From Steromphala cineraria (taxonomy: Eukaryota > Mollusca > Gastropoda > Trochida > Trochidae), in the NCBI GenBank assembly GCA_916613615.1, contig OU744721.1:84511060-84575059 (forward strand): a stretch of 64,000 nt of DNA. The letters run 5' to 3'. Made by a program: the position numbers and the translations under genes. The notes beneath the pieces were generated by a model, which saw nothing but the letters and a program-made list of their open reading frames with translations, did no database searches and was not told the origin of the DNA. Of the stretch, positions 25,601-33,881 are shown piece by piece (position 1 is the stretch's first letter; each line of letters opens with the position of its first letter).

Positions 25601-28600
25601 GCTGAAAAAAAGATTACCATTTGAAATTGAAATAATCTTTCAGGAACCTTATCTTTATTATGTGTGATGGCTACTAACTTACTAAGAAAACTTTAAAGCG
25701 GTAGATATTACACAGAGTATGATTAAATACACCATTGATTATTTACAATCATCCTTTAAAACTTATAACATTTTTTACCTTCACTCATTATTCCTAGCGG
25801 TGAAAATAAACCCTTAACACTTTTTCTTCACTTTTTACTTAAAGAATTGAATATTCTTAACATATATAACATAGGTACATATATGCAGACATCATTTGAG
25901 GATGAGTTGTTGTTTAGCACAGCTTGGACAATACTTCAGCCATTTGCAGTGGGCATCATGTAAGACTATGAATGGTTTTGATAACCCTAAGGGAACTTTA
26001 ATCTAGAAAACCACAATAAAGCAATGAATTACAGTGCATGAACATCACAGACCCGAGGTTATTCTGACCATCTCTGAACAAATCTGTCACCATCAGATCA
26101 TTTCCTCATCTATATGTGTGTAAGTGCCTATCAAAGAATTAACTGAAATGGGTTGTATGATAAGTACTTGAGCAAGAGTAGTAGATTATGAGGCTGATAA
26201 TTAGAACCACTCACAGTTGTCTTGGCATTTGAAAGTGTTTTGTTTGTGTCGTGAAGTGAACTGCTGAACTTCTCCATGCCGTGGTGCGTTTCTTCATTTC
26301 CGTAAAAACCAAACGCTAGGGCTCCACTGAAACAAATGGAAACGCAATGATGTTAGATAGAACCTAATTGAGATAAAGTGTAATTTACTCACTTATGCTT
26401 GACAACAAAACGATAAAGAATTTTATCATCCAAAACTCCTAGGAGATATCGCTTTGACAGTAGATTTTGAACAATGCCATTTAAACAGAAAATACATGAC
26501 ATCACAAACATTAAACATCATCAGTAATGACGTCACCGTGCTATGACGTCATAGACACAACGACGTCACAATGCTATGATGTCATTAACACGATGACGTC
26601 ACAATGCTATGACATCACTGGTTTTGGAGTTTAAGGGCTATGCAGTGTTTTAAGCTGTAGATTTTTCATGCTTACGTGATGAAAAATGATTTTGGATGAT
26701 AAATTAAATCTCACCCTCGTGTCTTCTGATATCAAATATATCAACACTCGTTGATAAAAGTAAAATATCCTCGGCAAGCCTCGGATATTTGTAACTTTTA
26801 TCAACTTGTGTTGATATATTTCATATCAGAAGACACTTGGGTGAGATTCTCTATATATGGAATCTTTTCAATCCATAAACTTGAATCAAAATCAATCTGT
26901 GCATTGACATACCACTGTTATTTTCAACTATCTACTAGATCCATAAACCTAAGGCAGATTAGTTCTATGATCACACCTAAATGGTTAGATTTTATGAAAT
27001 GATTATGAAGTTGGTGTACTAACCCTCAAAAGGAAAGGATACAATAAATATGTCAGACAATTGTTTTCCTAATAAGAAATAATTTTATGAATTCTTTTTC
27101 CTAAAAATCATACATGCAGCATCTTACTTAAAGATCCATACTTAAACATGAAAGTAATTATTTTTTCCATAACCTGAAATTAGTGAATTGTGACAAGTAT
27201 CATATTGAATAGTATCATTCTTTAATAATATTATCTGCAATGTATTTGTATCATCACAACTCTACAATGATACTTATATATGCCAAATGTATTAGATTGA
27301 ACAGCTTTGTATGTATGTTTTAAAGTACTTCATTTGCACTCTTTCCGTAAGAAAAAACCCTCATTTCATGAATGAACCCTCATATGTGAATAAAAATATT
27401 TGAAAAAAAAAAACCCAATTCTTATATATAATTCAAAAATGATAATTCCTACCATCCGAGGACGACCATGATGCCGATGAAGACCTTGAGACATCCTGTC
27501 TTCCTCCTCTTCTTGGCCTTGCTGCGACAGCACTGGACGATGTAGTAACAGCTGAACAGCAGCAGGGACAGCAGGCACCAGATCACCGGCAGCGCCGCGA
27601 AGAAATACAGAGCCTGGAGACATATAATAAACGTCAACGATTTGTGTCATTTGGTAATTGGCTTGTTGCCGCATAGAAATCTTAACAGGTCACAGTGATT
27701 GGGATGGACATCTTAGACAAATGATCATTTTCATGGTTTTGGTAATTTTCGGAATTTCAAATGGGCAATTGCACATCATATCAAACTTCAAAATTGTAAT
27801 GCAGGGTTCGAAATTAGCACTAGCCCGGTAGTAGATGGCTAGTGAAAAAGATGCTGGGCTAGTAAAATGCAATGACTGGTAGTCCGAAGGACTAGTTAGA
27901 TTTTAAGTTCTTTTGATTATATAGATGTATTTGGCTAGTTGGAACGTGTTTGGGCTAGTACTCTCAGGAATGCACTAGTCCGAATGGCTAGTACAGCAAT
28001 GGGACTAATTTCGACCCCTGTAATGGGCCATTTTTCATCCAATGTGCAAAATGTCCCATGCCTTTCCCAATCACTGGGTCTGAACATTCACTATGGTAAA
28101 GGTATAATTCTTAAATCGTAAAAGACACTCGGTAGTAAGGTTGACCATTTTCTGTATAACTCTCGATCTAACAAAAATAATAAAATAGTATCTGAAGATA
28201 TACCTAAGTCTTATAAAACCATGGCATATCTGATAGTTTAAAACATCAATTATCAATTATCAACACTGAGCGAAACTAGATTGTACCTATATATTAAGGA
28301 AATGCTGTGTCTAGAAAAATATCTACCAAATATTGATGTTAAAAAATACAGAATTGCCGTAACCTGTTATCGTCTCAGCTCACATATGTTTATGATTAAA
28401 AAATAGAGCCATTGGCTCTGTAGCTCATCAGGCATCATATCAAGTTTGCTTTATACAGGCCAGATGAGCTAAAAATTAAACTGATGTTATCTATTGAAAG
28501 AAAACCTATAAAAAAATTACAAGACAAATGTAACGATTTCGGAATAAATTTCCTTACCCAAATGATTTATTATTATTCAACACTTTCTAGATCACCAATA

Positions 28601-31600
28601 TAAGACAGTGAAAGAAGTCCACACTAAAATATCCAAGGAGAAATAAATTTGCCAAAAACTCATCTAATGGAGAAAAATAGGTTTTTAAGATTGTGACCCC
28701 TGTGACCCTATTTGGGGTCATGGGGTCACGAAACCTACAGTTTAGAATCCCAATTGGCCAAGGAGTCTACATGCAGTCTTTAAGCTCAATAGACCTTTTG
28801 GAACTAAAGATGATGATGAAAATAAGTTTTTAAGGTTGTGACTCCTGTGACCCTAATTTGGGTCATGGGGTCACGAAATCTACAGTTTAGAATCCCCATT
28901 GGCCAAGGAGTCTGCACATATAATTTCAGCTCTCTAGACCTTTTGGAACTTAAGAAGAAGATGAAACAAGAGTCATCAGAAGATGACATATCCCACCGGT
29001 TCCACATGATCGTAAGATGTAAACCTTTGAAAGATAATTGTAAATTTTTCAAGCAAGGTTCATAATAGTATAAGCTAATATAAACGAAACCTTTCATGAA
29101 CAGAGTCCAAATAAGAGCCGTTTCCATGGAAATAATAAAAAATAAAATTTTCAGAAATTTGAAAATATCAAAAGGCACCACTTCAGTAGGTGGGCAATAC
29201 ACATGTAAAGTTTCAGAAAGATATGTGGACCGGTTTTTTAGTTCTGCTCCGGAAATGAAATGATTACGGACGGATGGACACACAGACGGACAGGGCGATG
29301 ACTATATCCCACGGTATTACATACCAGTGGGATAAAAAGGTTTTTAAGGTTGTGACCCCTGTTTCCCTATTTGGGGTCACAGGGTCACCAAAGTTACAAA
29401 TTAGAATCCCCATTGTCCAAGGAGTCTGCACATATCATTATTAACTCTCTAGTCCTTTTAGAAAAGGAGAAGAAGATGAATATAGGTTTTAAAGGTTGTG
29501 ACCCCTGTTTCCCTATTTGGGGTCACAGGGTCACCAAAGTTACAAATTACAATCCACATTGGCCAAGGAGTCTGCACATATCATTTTTAACTCTCTGGAC
29601 CTTTTAGAACTGGAGAAGAAGATGAAAATAGGTTTGAAAGGTTGTGACCCCTGTTTCCCTATTTGGGGTCACAGGGTCACCAAAGTTACAAATTAGAATC
29701 CCCATTTTCCAAGGAGTCTGCACATATAATTTTTAACTCTCTACTCATTTTGGAACTGGAGAAGAAGATGAAAATAGGTTTTAAAGGTTGTGACCCCTGT
29801 TTCCCTATTTGGGGTCACAGGGTCACCAAAGTTACAAATTAGAATCCCCATTGTCCAAGGAGTCTGCACATATAATTTTTAACTCTCTACTCATTTTGGA
29901 ACTGGAGAAGAAGATGAAAATAGGTTTTTAAGGTTGTGAACCCTGTGACCCTATTTGGGGTCACAGGGTCACCAAAGTTACAAATTAGAATCCCCATTGT
30001 CCAAGGAGTCTGCACATATAATTTTTAACTCTCTACTCTTTTTGGAACTTGAGAAGATGAAGAAAATAGGTTTTTAAGGTTGTGACCCCTGTGACCCTAT
30101 TTGGGGTCACAGGGTCACCAAAGTTACAAATTAGAATCTCCATATGCTAAGGTACCTGTACACAAAATTTCAGCTCTCTAATGTGTATGGTTCATGAGAA
30201 GAAGTCGAAAGTGTCAAAAGTTTACGGACGAACGACGGAAGACGGACGGACGCCGGACGACGGGCCATGCCATAAGCCCATCTGGACTTTCAGTCCTGAT
30301 GAGCTAAAAAGGGAGATTGAGTGTACCGAAAATCCTTTTGATATAGTTTTTTGTGTTAACAAAATGGAAGATGAGTGTACCGAAAATCCCTTTTGATATA
30401 GATTTTTCAAAATTGAAGATGAGTACCATGTGCTCTTGATTTGTCCAATCTAGTTAAAACTAGCTGTAACGTATACGTCCCCTAAGTCCTCACGTTACAT
30501 CTAACTACTAACCCACCTAGTCCGTGTCACGCATGCGGAAATCAGCCAGGGAAAAAAGAACTGGCTAATAGAAAAAGTTCATCAAATTGAAGACAATATT
30601 GAAACGTTTAACGTTGCAAAGTGTATTTATTATATCTTTAAATATTTTTTAAAGAAACAAAGTTAAATTTGTGTGATTAAATTACCTTTACCCACACTCT
30701 TGGGCTTTTATTATGTACTACAAATATTGTAATCATTGTAAAGATATGCAAACCACCATGTACAAAAAAAAGATTGAGTTTGTAGTGTATTGGTTTTTAA
30801 CCTAATAAACTCTTGACTTGACATGATTTAAATCTTAACTGACTAGGCAATACTTTAATTATGATGTCAGTTCTAAATCTTAACCTGCCTTCTAGCTATC
30901 AGTAATCCCATTTTACTTCTCAGCTGCCTACTTGAACTTCTAACCCTAGATATGTTGAATGCTTCTTTAAAAAGCAAAGTATGTGATAGCCAACCTATAT
31001 GATATAAATGATAAAAAAAATAAAAAAAATTACCCAGCAAATATTAAATGATGACAAAATTATTATTCTCAGAGTAAAGACATTCAGTAAAGTATATTTT
31101 ATCAATGTCAAGCATTTTTTTCAAGCATATTTCATGCTTTAAAATGGTACAAGAATTTATATTAAAAATCAGTAATAATATTTGTATCAAATTAGTATAT
31201 ATTATTACCGGTAAGTATATAATATTAAATCTGAAGACAAACTGAAACTCGATCAACATTTATAGAAAATTTGCATGATCACATTTTGATAATATTTCCA
31301 ATGATAAATTAATCCACACCACGGGAACAGTTACTCTTGTCTGATAAATAAGCTTCAACATGGTACAAGAATTTACATAGAAAATCACTATCAGTCATGA
31401 TATATTATATCATAAAAGTAAATGTTATTAAAAATCAGGAGCCAAATTGAAACTAGATCAACAAATATACAATGTCAAATTTGCATAATTAAATGATACT
31501 TTAATTAAATGATATATTGAACCACACCACACGGGAACAGTTAGTCTTGTCTGATAAATGACAGCTTTGTATTGCCTATGGCTCGATAGATTGTTACACT

Positions 31601-33759
31601 CTTCTAACTGACTGAACAATTGTTGCATCTATTGACTTATAGCTAATCTTCTAAAGGAATAATGTTGACATGGCTGCCAGCTAATACAGAATTCATTTCA
31701 GTAATTTTATTAGTTCTGGTTGAATGGTTAAGTGTACAGATACCAGTTTCTCAACGGATGAATGATCACCTTGACGCAATTGTTTAAATTGAATTTATCA
31801 GTGTTTCTCTAGATAGTATCAGACTTATGCTCAATGCTCATTTAATAAATCCTTTGGAAAAAAGATGGAAATAATTATTAAATATCATGCACTTTAGTTA
31901 CACCAGAGGAGAACTGCATGACATCTTTTCCTGTCAAAATGTCATCACCATCAAAAGTCGATTTAAATGCCATATGCAGGATGGTATTGTTGACATTCAA
32001 TTCTGGATATTAAACTTGTCATTATAAGTCTCTTTGATAAAAAAAATTTGCAATTCAGTATATCGGACTGTTGCAGTAAGAGTTTTTAAATCCAATGAAT
32101 ATGATCCCTTCCTTAGCAAATATTGGGGCCTGGGAAAAAGTGGCTACATCTCACAATCCCCCCCACAAGTAATTTTTTGAAGTTAATAAATTGGTATGAC
32201 TCTTTCAGCGAAGATCATGACTTATTTGAGCAAATCCTTAGATAGATGATAAAATCATCATTATGATCATTTAACTGTAGGTTAACAGAAACTGAGCATG
32301 TTGACTGAAAAATTGATAGATAGTGGAAAAGATTACCGATACGTTGTTTTATGAACATAGGTAAAGTTTTTGATCTGATCTGATGAGCTTGAATGTTGTC
32401 ATTGCAGAAAATAATAAGACAAATTCAAGTGCACATATTTTGTATTCTGTCATGTGTGCATAATGACCAGATAAAACAGTTCTAGAACTGTCCACTGATT
32501 TACAGAAATTTTTAGTTTTGCGTTTTAGGTGTGTAAAGCATGTTGATTAAATGTCATGTAAAATAAATGACATTGGACAAACTTAATGTAAGTAAAGGCT
32601 TCACTTCTAACCAACAAACACTCAAAGTGGACTCCCTACTTATTGACATTGAGTTCATCGTCTATAACTAAACAACAGAGAGTCATTGATTAATGTACAC
32701 AACACAGATGGAGAGTTTTGATACCCATTTGTGACAATTTAAGGTTTTGAGATGCTAGGGTTTACACATTGTTGTGTACAAAATAAATGCTATTTTGATC
32801 TTTTGACTGAGAACATGTACTCCCAACTTTTTAAGTTACTGGGTTTTAAAGGATTTTGTTGCATAGAATACGCAGATACACTGCTTATCTGGAGCACAGC
32901 GATACACTATTCTGATTTTCTGATATTCTGTTCTGGTAGAACACACAACCTTTTTACAAAACCTTGATTTTAAGGTCAGATAACTAATTTTCAATATGAT
33001 GTATCACAAAACAGACATCATTTCACAATACGTATTAGGGATGTCATGATATACCGATGCTGGTATAACTGTAGAATTGGTTCGCTACCCTTTTTCATAA
33101 TATATTGTTTTACTACCGGGTAACTTTAACTTACTTACTGTTCTTTATGTCAGAGTTAGGGTACGTGTTAGGTTAAGGGACTTACTTAGGGTAAGCGTTA
33201 GGGCAAGGGTAGGGTTAGTTTTAGGGTAAGTATGTGGGTGGCGAACCAATTCTATAGTTGCTCCCCGATGCTATATTGTGGTTGACATTTTTGTGCATAC
33301 CACTCGTTAATCAAGAAATCTTTACCTAAGCATTGTGATACAAATTGTATGGTGACATCCCTTTACGTTTATCGTTAGCTTGAGTATAAATTCTCATTAT
33401 ATTGATATAGCGTCATAACTCCATCCAGTACATAAGTGTTAATATCAGAAGTAATAGCCAGAGTACTATCTCTATATTTATCTCTTTTTTTGGTGACTGT
33501 CATATGTGACATTAAAATGAAATTCTTATCAGAAAATCTATACACTGACCTATGAGCTCTCAAATAAAGAGTCTGATTTGTATTTTTTACTTAAAATATC
33601 CTCTCAATAAAATATCCTAATAAGTCTCATCTGTACCTCTCTGTATGTTGGTCTCTGGGGGTCAAAAGTCGAGTTGGTGTATTGGAATGACAGATCTATG
33701 TGAGGGAACGAATGGAAAAATTCCACCAGCCATGTCGATTCGTACTGATCCACAGTCAT
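13613..33759 (-). CDS. TTYH: Tweety homolog (TTYH) membrane protein, 14 coding exons
   Basis: The inferred protein is 514 residues, joined from 33759-33637, 27613-27453, 26326-26215, 25601-25366, 25074-24979, 24572-24500, 23979-23910, 23491-23439, 22053-21961, 21626-21487, 21083-20982, 20396-20265, 15005-14939 and 13699-13613. All splice phases close. Five membrane segments are seen at about residues 42-66, 82-103, 211-236, 243-266 and 387-411. The family hallmark GFYGNEET follows segment 2. N-glycosylation sequons lie at N29, N123, N153, N160, N325, N335 and N357. A PPPY motif at 436-439 matches the PY motif by which vertebrate TTYH2/3 bind NEDD4-type ubiquitin ligases. TTYH proteins act at the plasma membrane and have been reported as volume- or calcium-regulated anion channels, though structures have questioned a conventional pore. 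A shorter 464-residue form is possible (see exon 12). Orthology to one vertebrate paralog is not decided. It is divergent from MKK3/6. Confidence 0.93.
13700..14938 (-). other. TTYH intron 13
   Basis: Mostly unremarkable AT-rich sequence. A short GGACAGACGGACGGAC tract at about 13782-13800 is probably the remnant tail of a tandem-core element. Confidence 0.6.
14939..15005 (-). CDS. TTYH: TTYH coding exon 13 (C-terminal tail)
   Basis: It has a good acceptor (TTTGTTACAG) and donor (GCA|GTAAGT). Read in the phase left by exon 12 it is open throughout and adds SVNEEAPGAALNLPVGESP, a disordered proline-rich tail. Its phase and splice sites are good, but sequence similarity to known TTYH is weak, so transcript evidence would decide. 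Confidence 0.75.
16541..16620 (+). repeat. Mollusc GAGTGAGTGAGTT-type SINE fragment
   Basis: It begins TGAGTGAGTGAGTTATTG. The following words, AGCACCGC, GGCAGTATTGCAGCCAT and GGCGAGG, fit a SINE widespread in molluscs. A more decayed relative lies at 25895-25960. The family assignment is from memory of the consensus. Confidence 0.55.
16855..17436 (+). other. 193-codon open frame, unassigned
   Basis: This is the second longest open frame in the window (MTLNISNPVNLKRKRFKSIM...) and lies antisense in TTYH intron 12. It is basic and shows no membrane span, signal peptide, repeat or family motif that I recognise. It is not part of a visible mobile element. It may be chance, or a single-exon or broken gene. 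I do not assert function. Confidence 0.2.
17964..18576 (+). mobile_element. Tandem-core element, copy D (same family as 6600-7051)
   Basis: It starts AAAACAAG, then a weak hairpin, then ATCCCCCGCC near 17986. Three related units of about 165 bp follow, with recurring AAACTCCATCAA, GATACCCT and TGTCCCC words. A GGACGGATGGAC tail at 18497-18530 precedes the end GGCTGGGGATAATAAAG. It lies in TTYH intron 12 on the strand opposite the gene. Confidence 0.8.
20265..20396 (-). CDS. TTYH: TTYH coding exon 12 (PY motif; alternative end)
   Basis: It encodes residues 420-463 plus two bases, with an acidic VDDNDPF patch as in vertebrate TTYH C-termini and a PPPY motif. The 3' end reads AGCTT|GTGAGT. Reading through gives TTG TGA, a stop at 20261-20263 and a 464-residue protein. 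Splicing at the consensus donor gives TT+A (Leu) and continues into exon 13. Confidence 0.93.
20397..20981 (-). other. TTYH intron 11
   Basis: A short intron that contains a single-unit tandem-core element near its donor end. Confidence 0.75.
20722..20934 (+). mobile_element. Single-unit copy of the 11626-12216 element, 5' end deleted
   Basis: It starts AAACAAGATGTGT and then jumps directly to CCTGCTCGCTG, so it lacks the second hairpin arm and the TGCCCCCGG terminus of the longer copy. One core unit and a minimal GGACAGATG tail follow. The 3' hairpin (CCCCCGGAATC / GATTCGGGGG) is identical to that of the long copy. It ends about 47 bases from the TTYH exon-11 donor. Confidence 0.85.
20982..21083 (-). 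CDS. TTYH: TTYH coding exon 11 (TM5)
   Basis: It encodes Met386 to residue 419 plus two bases of Arg420. The hydrophobic span is TGVVYMLLMSLLVGLTVTFA, followed by SRTWPHF, like the family's S.PRAW after TM5. The donor is AG|GTATGT. Confidence 0.94.
21487..21626 (-). CDS. TTYH: TTYH coding exon 10
   Basis: It encodes residues 340-385 plus two bases of Met386. It contains NLT (N357), VNCEHIHNNYVSGLHGVCDKA and two cysteines placed like the family's C...LC.DA region just before TM5. The donor is AT|GTAAGT. Confidence 0.94.
21961..22053 (-). CDS. TTYH: TTYH coding exon 9
   Basis: It encodes residues 309-339, a predicted extracellular helix (NIVLAMQAVAEANRLLNKTV) with sequons at N325 and N335. 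The acceptor is TTTTTCAG and the donor is ATG|GTGAGT, phase 0. Confidence 0.93.
22303..23418 (+). mobile_element. Tandem-core element with 162-bp units, copy E
   Basis: It starts TAACAAG. The 5' hairpin is GTGAGC/GCTCAC around a GCG loop (22317-22331), followed by the terminus CATACCCCCGC. Four to five tandem units of 162-163 bp carry anchor words such as GAGCTGAAACCCC (22751, 22913, 23076, 23238). A (GGAC)n tail runs at about 23350-23372. The 3' hairpin (CTACG/CGTAG inside CCCC/GGGG, 23388-23411) leads into TATAATG. It is in TTYH intron 8. Confidence 0.88.
23439..23491 (-). CDS. TTYH: TTYH coding exon 8
   Basis: It encodes residues 291-308, NVLDAYLQCKDVNEPFSQ, matching the family's conserved YYLLC...NPFQQ region. 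The donor is CAG|GTATTT. A mobile element ends about 20 bases into the following intron. Confidence 0.93.
23910..23979 (-). CDS. TTYH: TTYH coding exon 7
   Basis: It encodes residues 268-290 plus one base. ATGDLCVDPDNFV matches the conserved D.C.DP motif that follows TM4 in the family and carries a likely disulfide cysteine. The donor is A|GTAAGT, phase 1. Confidence 0.94.
24500..24572 (-). CDS. TTYH: TTYH coding exon 6 (TM4)
   Basis: It encodes Gly243 to Met267, including SVFSLFLLTLMWGACGFYIG, a hydrophobic span with a WG pair typical of TTYH TM4. The donor is ATG|GTGAGA, phase 0. Confidence 0.94.
24979..25074 (-). CDS. TTYH: TTYH coding exon 5 (TM3)
   Basis: It encodes the end of Arg211 to the split Gly243, with the hydrophobic span WLSTLVLFIVYVFLNLLFLI and then KSSRC. 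In TTYH proteins the equivalent span also begins RWL. The donor is GG|GTAGGT, phase 2. Confidence 0.95.
25366..25601 (-). CDS. TTYH: TTYH coding exon 4 (extracellular helices)
   Basis: It encodes residues 133-210 plus two bases of Arg211. The segment is predicted extracellular, helical and rich in I/L/K/D, with NIT and NLT sequons (N153, N160). It ends DFIEFYR just before TM3. The donor is AG|GTACCA, phase 2. Confidence 0.95.
25895..25965 (+). repeat. Decayed SINE fragment related to 16541-16620
   Basis: GATGAGTTGTTGTTTAGCAC, then GCTTGGACAATACTTCAGCC and ATTTGCAGTGG align word by word with the copy at 16541. It is in TTYH intron 3. Confidence 0.45.
26215..26326 (-). CDS. TTYH: TTYH coding exon 3 (GFYGN motif)
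   Basis: It encodes Cys95 to Thr132 and carries GALAFGFYGNEETHHG, the strongest family signature in the gene, and an NKT glycosylation sequon at N123. The acceptor is TTTGTTTCAG and the donor is ACT|GTGAGT, phase 0. Confidence 0.95.
26528..26617. promoter_or_regulatory. Array of six CRE-like octamers at 16-17 bp spacing
   Basis: TGACGTCA occurs at 26528-26535, 26544-26551 and 26594-26601. One-mismatch versions are at 26561-26568 (CGACGTCA), 26577-26584 (TGATGTCA) and 26610-26617 (TGACATCA). The octamer is the palindromic CREB/ATF site. The array is a 33-bp minisatellite by origin. Regulatory use is inference. It lies in TTYH intron 2. Confidence 0.7.
26707..26848. repeat. 142-bp near-perfect palindrome (foldback/MITE)
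   Basis: The arm beginning AATCTCACCC (26707) is the inverse of the arm ending GGGTGAGATT (26848). They share GTGTCTTCTGATAT, ATATATCAACAC, GTTGATAAAAGT and a centre around GGCAAGCC. Arms are about 70 bp with few mismatches. It is in TTYH intron 2. No target duplication was confirmed. Confidence 0.88.
27453..27613 (-). CDS. TTYH: TTYH coding exon 2 (TM1, start of TM2)
   Basis: It encodes residues 42-94 plus two bases of Cys95. A hydrophobic span begins ALYFFAALPVIWCLLS. A basic cytoplasmic loop (CCRSKAKKRRKTGC) follows, then the start of TM2. The acceptor is TCTCCAG|GCT and the donor is GGATG|GTAGGA, phase 2. Confidence 0.95.
27797..28023. mobile_element. MITE with CAGGGTTCGAAATTAG ends
   Basis: The left end, CAGGGTTCGAAATTAGCA, matches the inverse of the right end, GACTAATTTCGACCCCTG. 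TAATG lies directly outside both ends, a candidate 5-bp target duplication. The interior repeats GGCTAGT words. It is non-coding. CAGGG termini suggest hAT-like or CACTA-like origin, which is not decided. Confidence 0.75.
28405..28478 (+). mobile_element. Miniature hairpin element, about 75 bp
   Basis: A perfect 7-bp hairpin (AGAGCCA-T-TGGCTCT, 28405-28419) is followed by AGCTCATC. The segment ends in the inverse GATGAGCT then AAAAA. These are the same 5' and 3' termini as the 146-bp tandem-repeat element, here with no core, so it could be a solo-termini deletion product or the 5' end of the downstream array. Confidence 0.65.
28672..30320 (+). mobile_element. Tandem-core element with eight 146-bp units (family G)
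   Basis: GGTTGTGACCCCTG-type units start near 28688, 28834, 29348, 29494, 29640, 29786, 29932 and 30079. Spacing is 146-147 bp, except where a 368-bp insertion splits unit 2. The tail is GACGGACGAACGACGGAAGA-like (30224-30262). The 3' hairpin (GGACT/AGTCC within AGCCCATC/GATGAGCT, about 30277-30308) leads into AAAAA. Inverted relatives are at 60610-61210 and 61370-62335. Confidence 0.9.
28967..29337 (+). mobile_element. Hairpin-ended element inserted in the 146-bp array
   Basis: The segment interrupts a 146-bp unit, whose other copies give the empty site GAAGATGAAAATAGGTTTT. It starts ACAAGA with a perfect hairpin GTCATC-AGAA-GATGAC (28972-28987), then ATATCCCACCGG. It ends with a GGAC-type tail (29270-29295), a 3' hairpin (ATCCCA...TGGGAT, 29306-29333) and AAAA. 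It has one core unit. Confidence 0.88.
31135..31565. repeat. Two-copy direct repeat of about 215 bp
   Basis: ATGGTACAAGAATTTA...GAAACT.GATCAACA...CCACACCAC.CGGGAACAGTTA...CTTGTCTGATAAAT occurs at 31144-31350 and again at 31361-31558, diverged. It is a local duplication in TTYH intron 1. Confidence 0.75.
33037..33362. mobile_element. Outer MITE, AGGGATGTCA termini
   Basis: AGGGATGTCATGATATACCG at the left end is the approximate inverse of CAAATTGTATGGTGACATCCCT at the right end. The flanks (TACGTATT, TTACGTTT) could be a decayed 8-bp target duplication, as in hAT elements. It is interrupted by the element at 33062-33264. Confidence 0.7.
33062..33264. mobile_element. Inner hAT-like MITE with exact 8-bp target duplication
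   Basis: About 24 of 29 bases match between inverted termini (shared AGAATTGGTTCGC). It is flanked on both sides by CCGATGCT (33054-33061 and 33265-33272). An 8-bp duplication is typical of hAT transposition. The interior carries degenerate TTAGGG words but no open frame. Confidence 0.88.
33637..33759 (-). CDS. TTYH: TTYH coding exon 1
   Basis: It encodes residues 1-41, starting MTVDQYESTWLVEFFHSFPH. An in-frame TGA lies 36 bases before the ATG, so this is the first start in frame. The pattern of a W, then L.SFPH, then NSTF and YRE matches the extracellular N-terminus of TTYH proteins. The donor is AG|GTACAG, phase 0. Confidence 0.88.
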
Positions 33760-33873
33760 TGTCGAAGTGTCTTTTCCAAAGTAAACGTATCCTCAGTATC
33801 AAACGTGGCAACTCAAAATCTCTTGATAGGACATAAACAGATGCAATCAGGTGCCCTTTCCGCCATATTTATG

Positions 33874-33881
33874 TCACGTGA
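33874..33881. promoter_or_regulatory. TCACGTGA E-box upstream of TTYH
   Basis: This is a palindromic E-box of the USF/MiT-TFE type, 115 bases upstream of the TTYH start codon. Position and palindromy are direct; use as a promoter element is inference. Confidence 0.45.

Larger units (their letters stand above)
27614..33636 (-). other. TTYH intron 1 (6 kb)
   Basis: The intron is densely filled with repeats: a hAT-like MITE, tandem 146-bp units with an inserted element, a duplicated segment and two nested MITEs, each listed separately. No exon was recognised inside. Confidence 0.8.

Noticed and set aside
20982..27613. Prominin as the identity of the five-span membrane gene
   Set aside because: The GFYGNEET motif, the D.C.DP motif, the short loops and the total length fit Tweety homologs, not the much longer prominins.
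28672..30320. CRISPR-like regular repeats
   Set aside because: The whole 146-bp unit is repeated without unique spacers, and the DNA is eukaryotic; it is the tandem core of a mobile element.
33155..33235. TTAGGG-like telomeric repeat
   Set aside because: The words are degenerate and lie inside a 203-bp MITE with inverted ends and an 8-bp target duplication.
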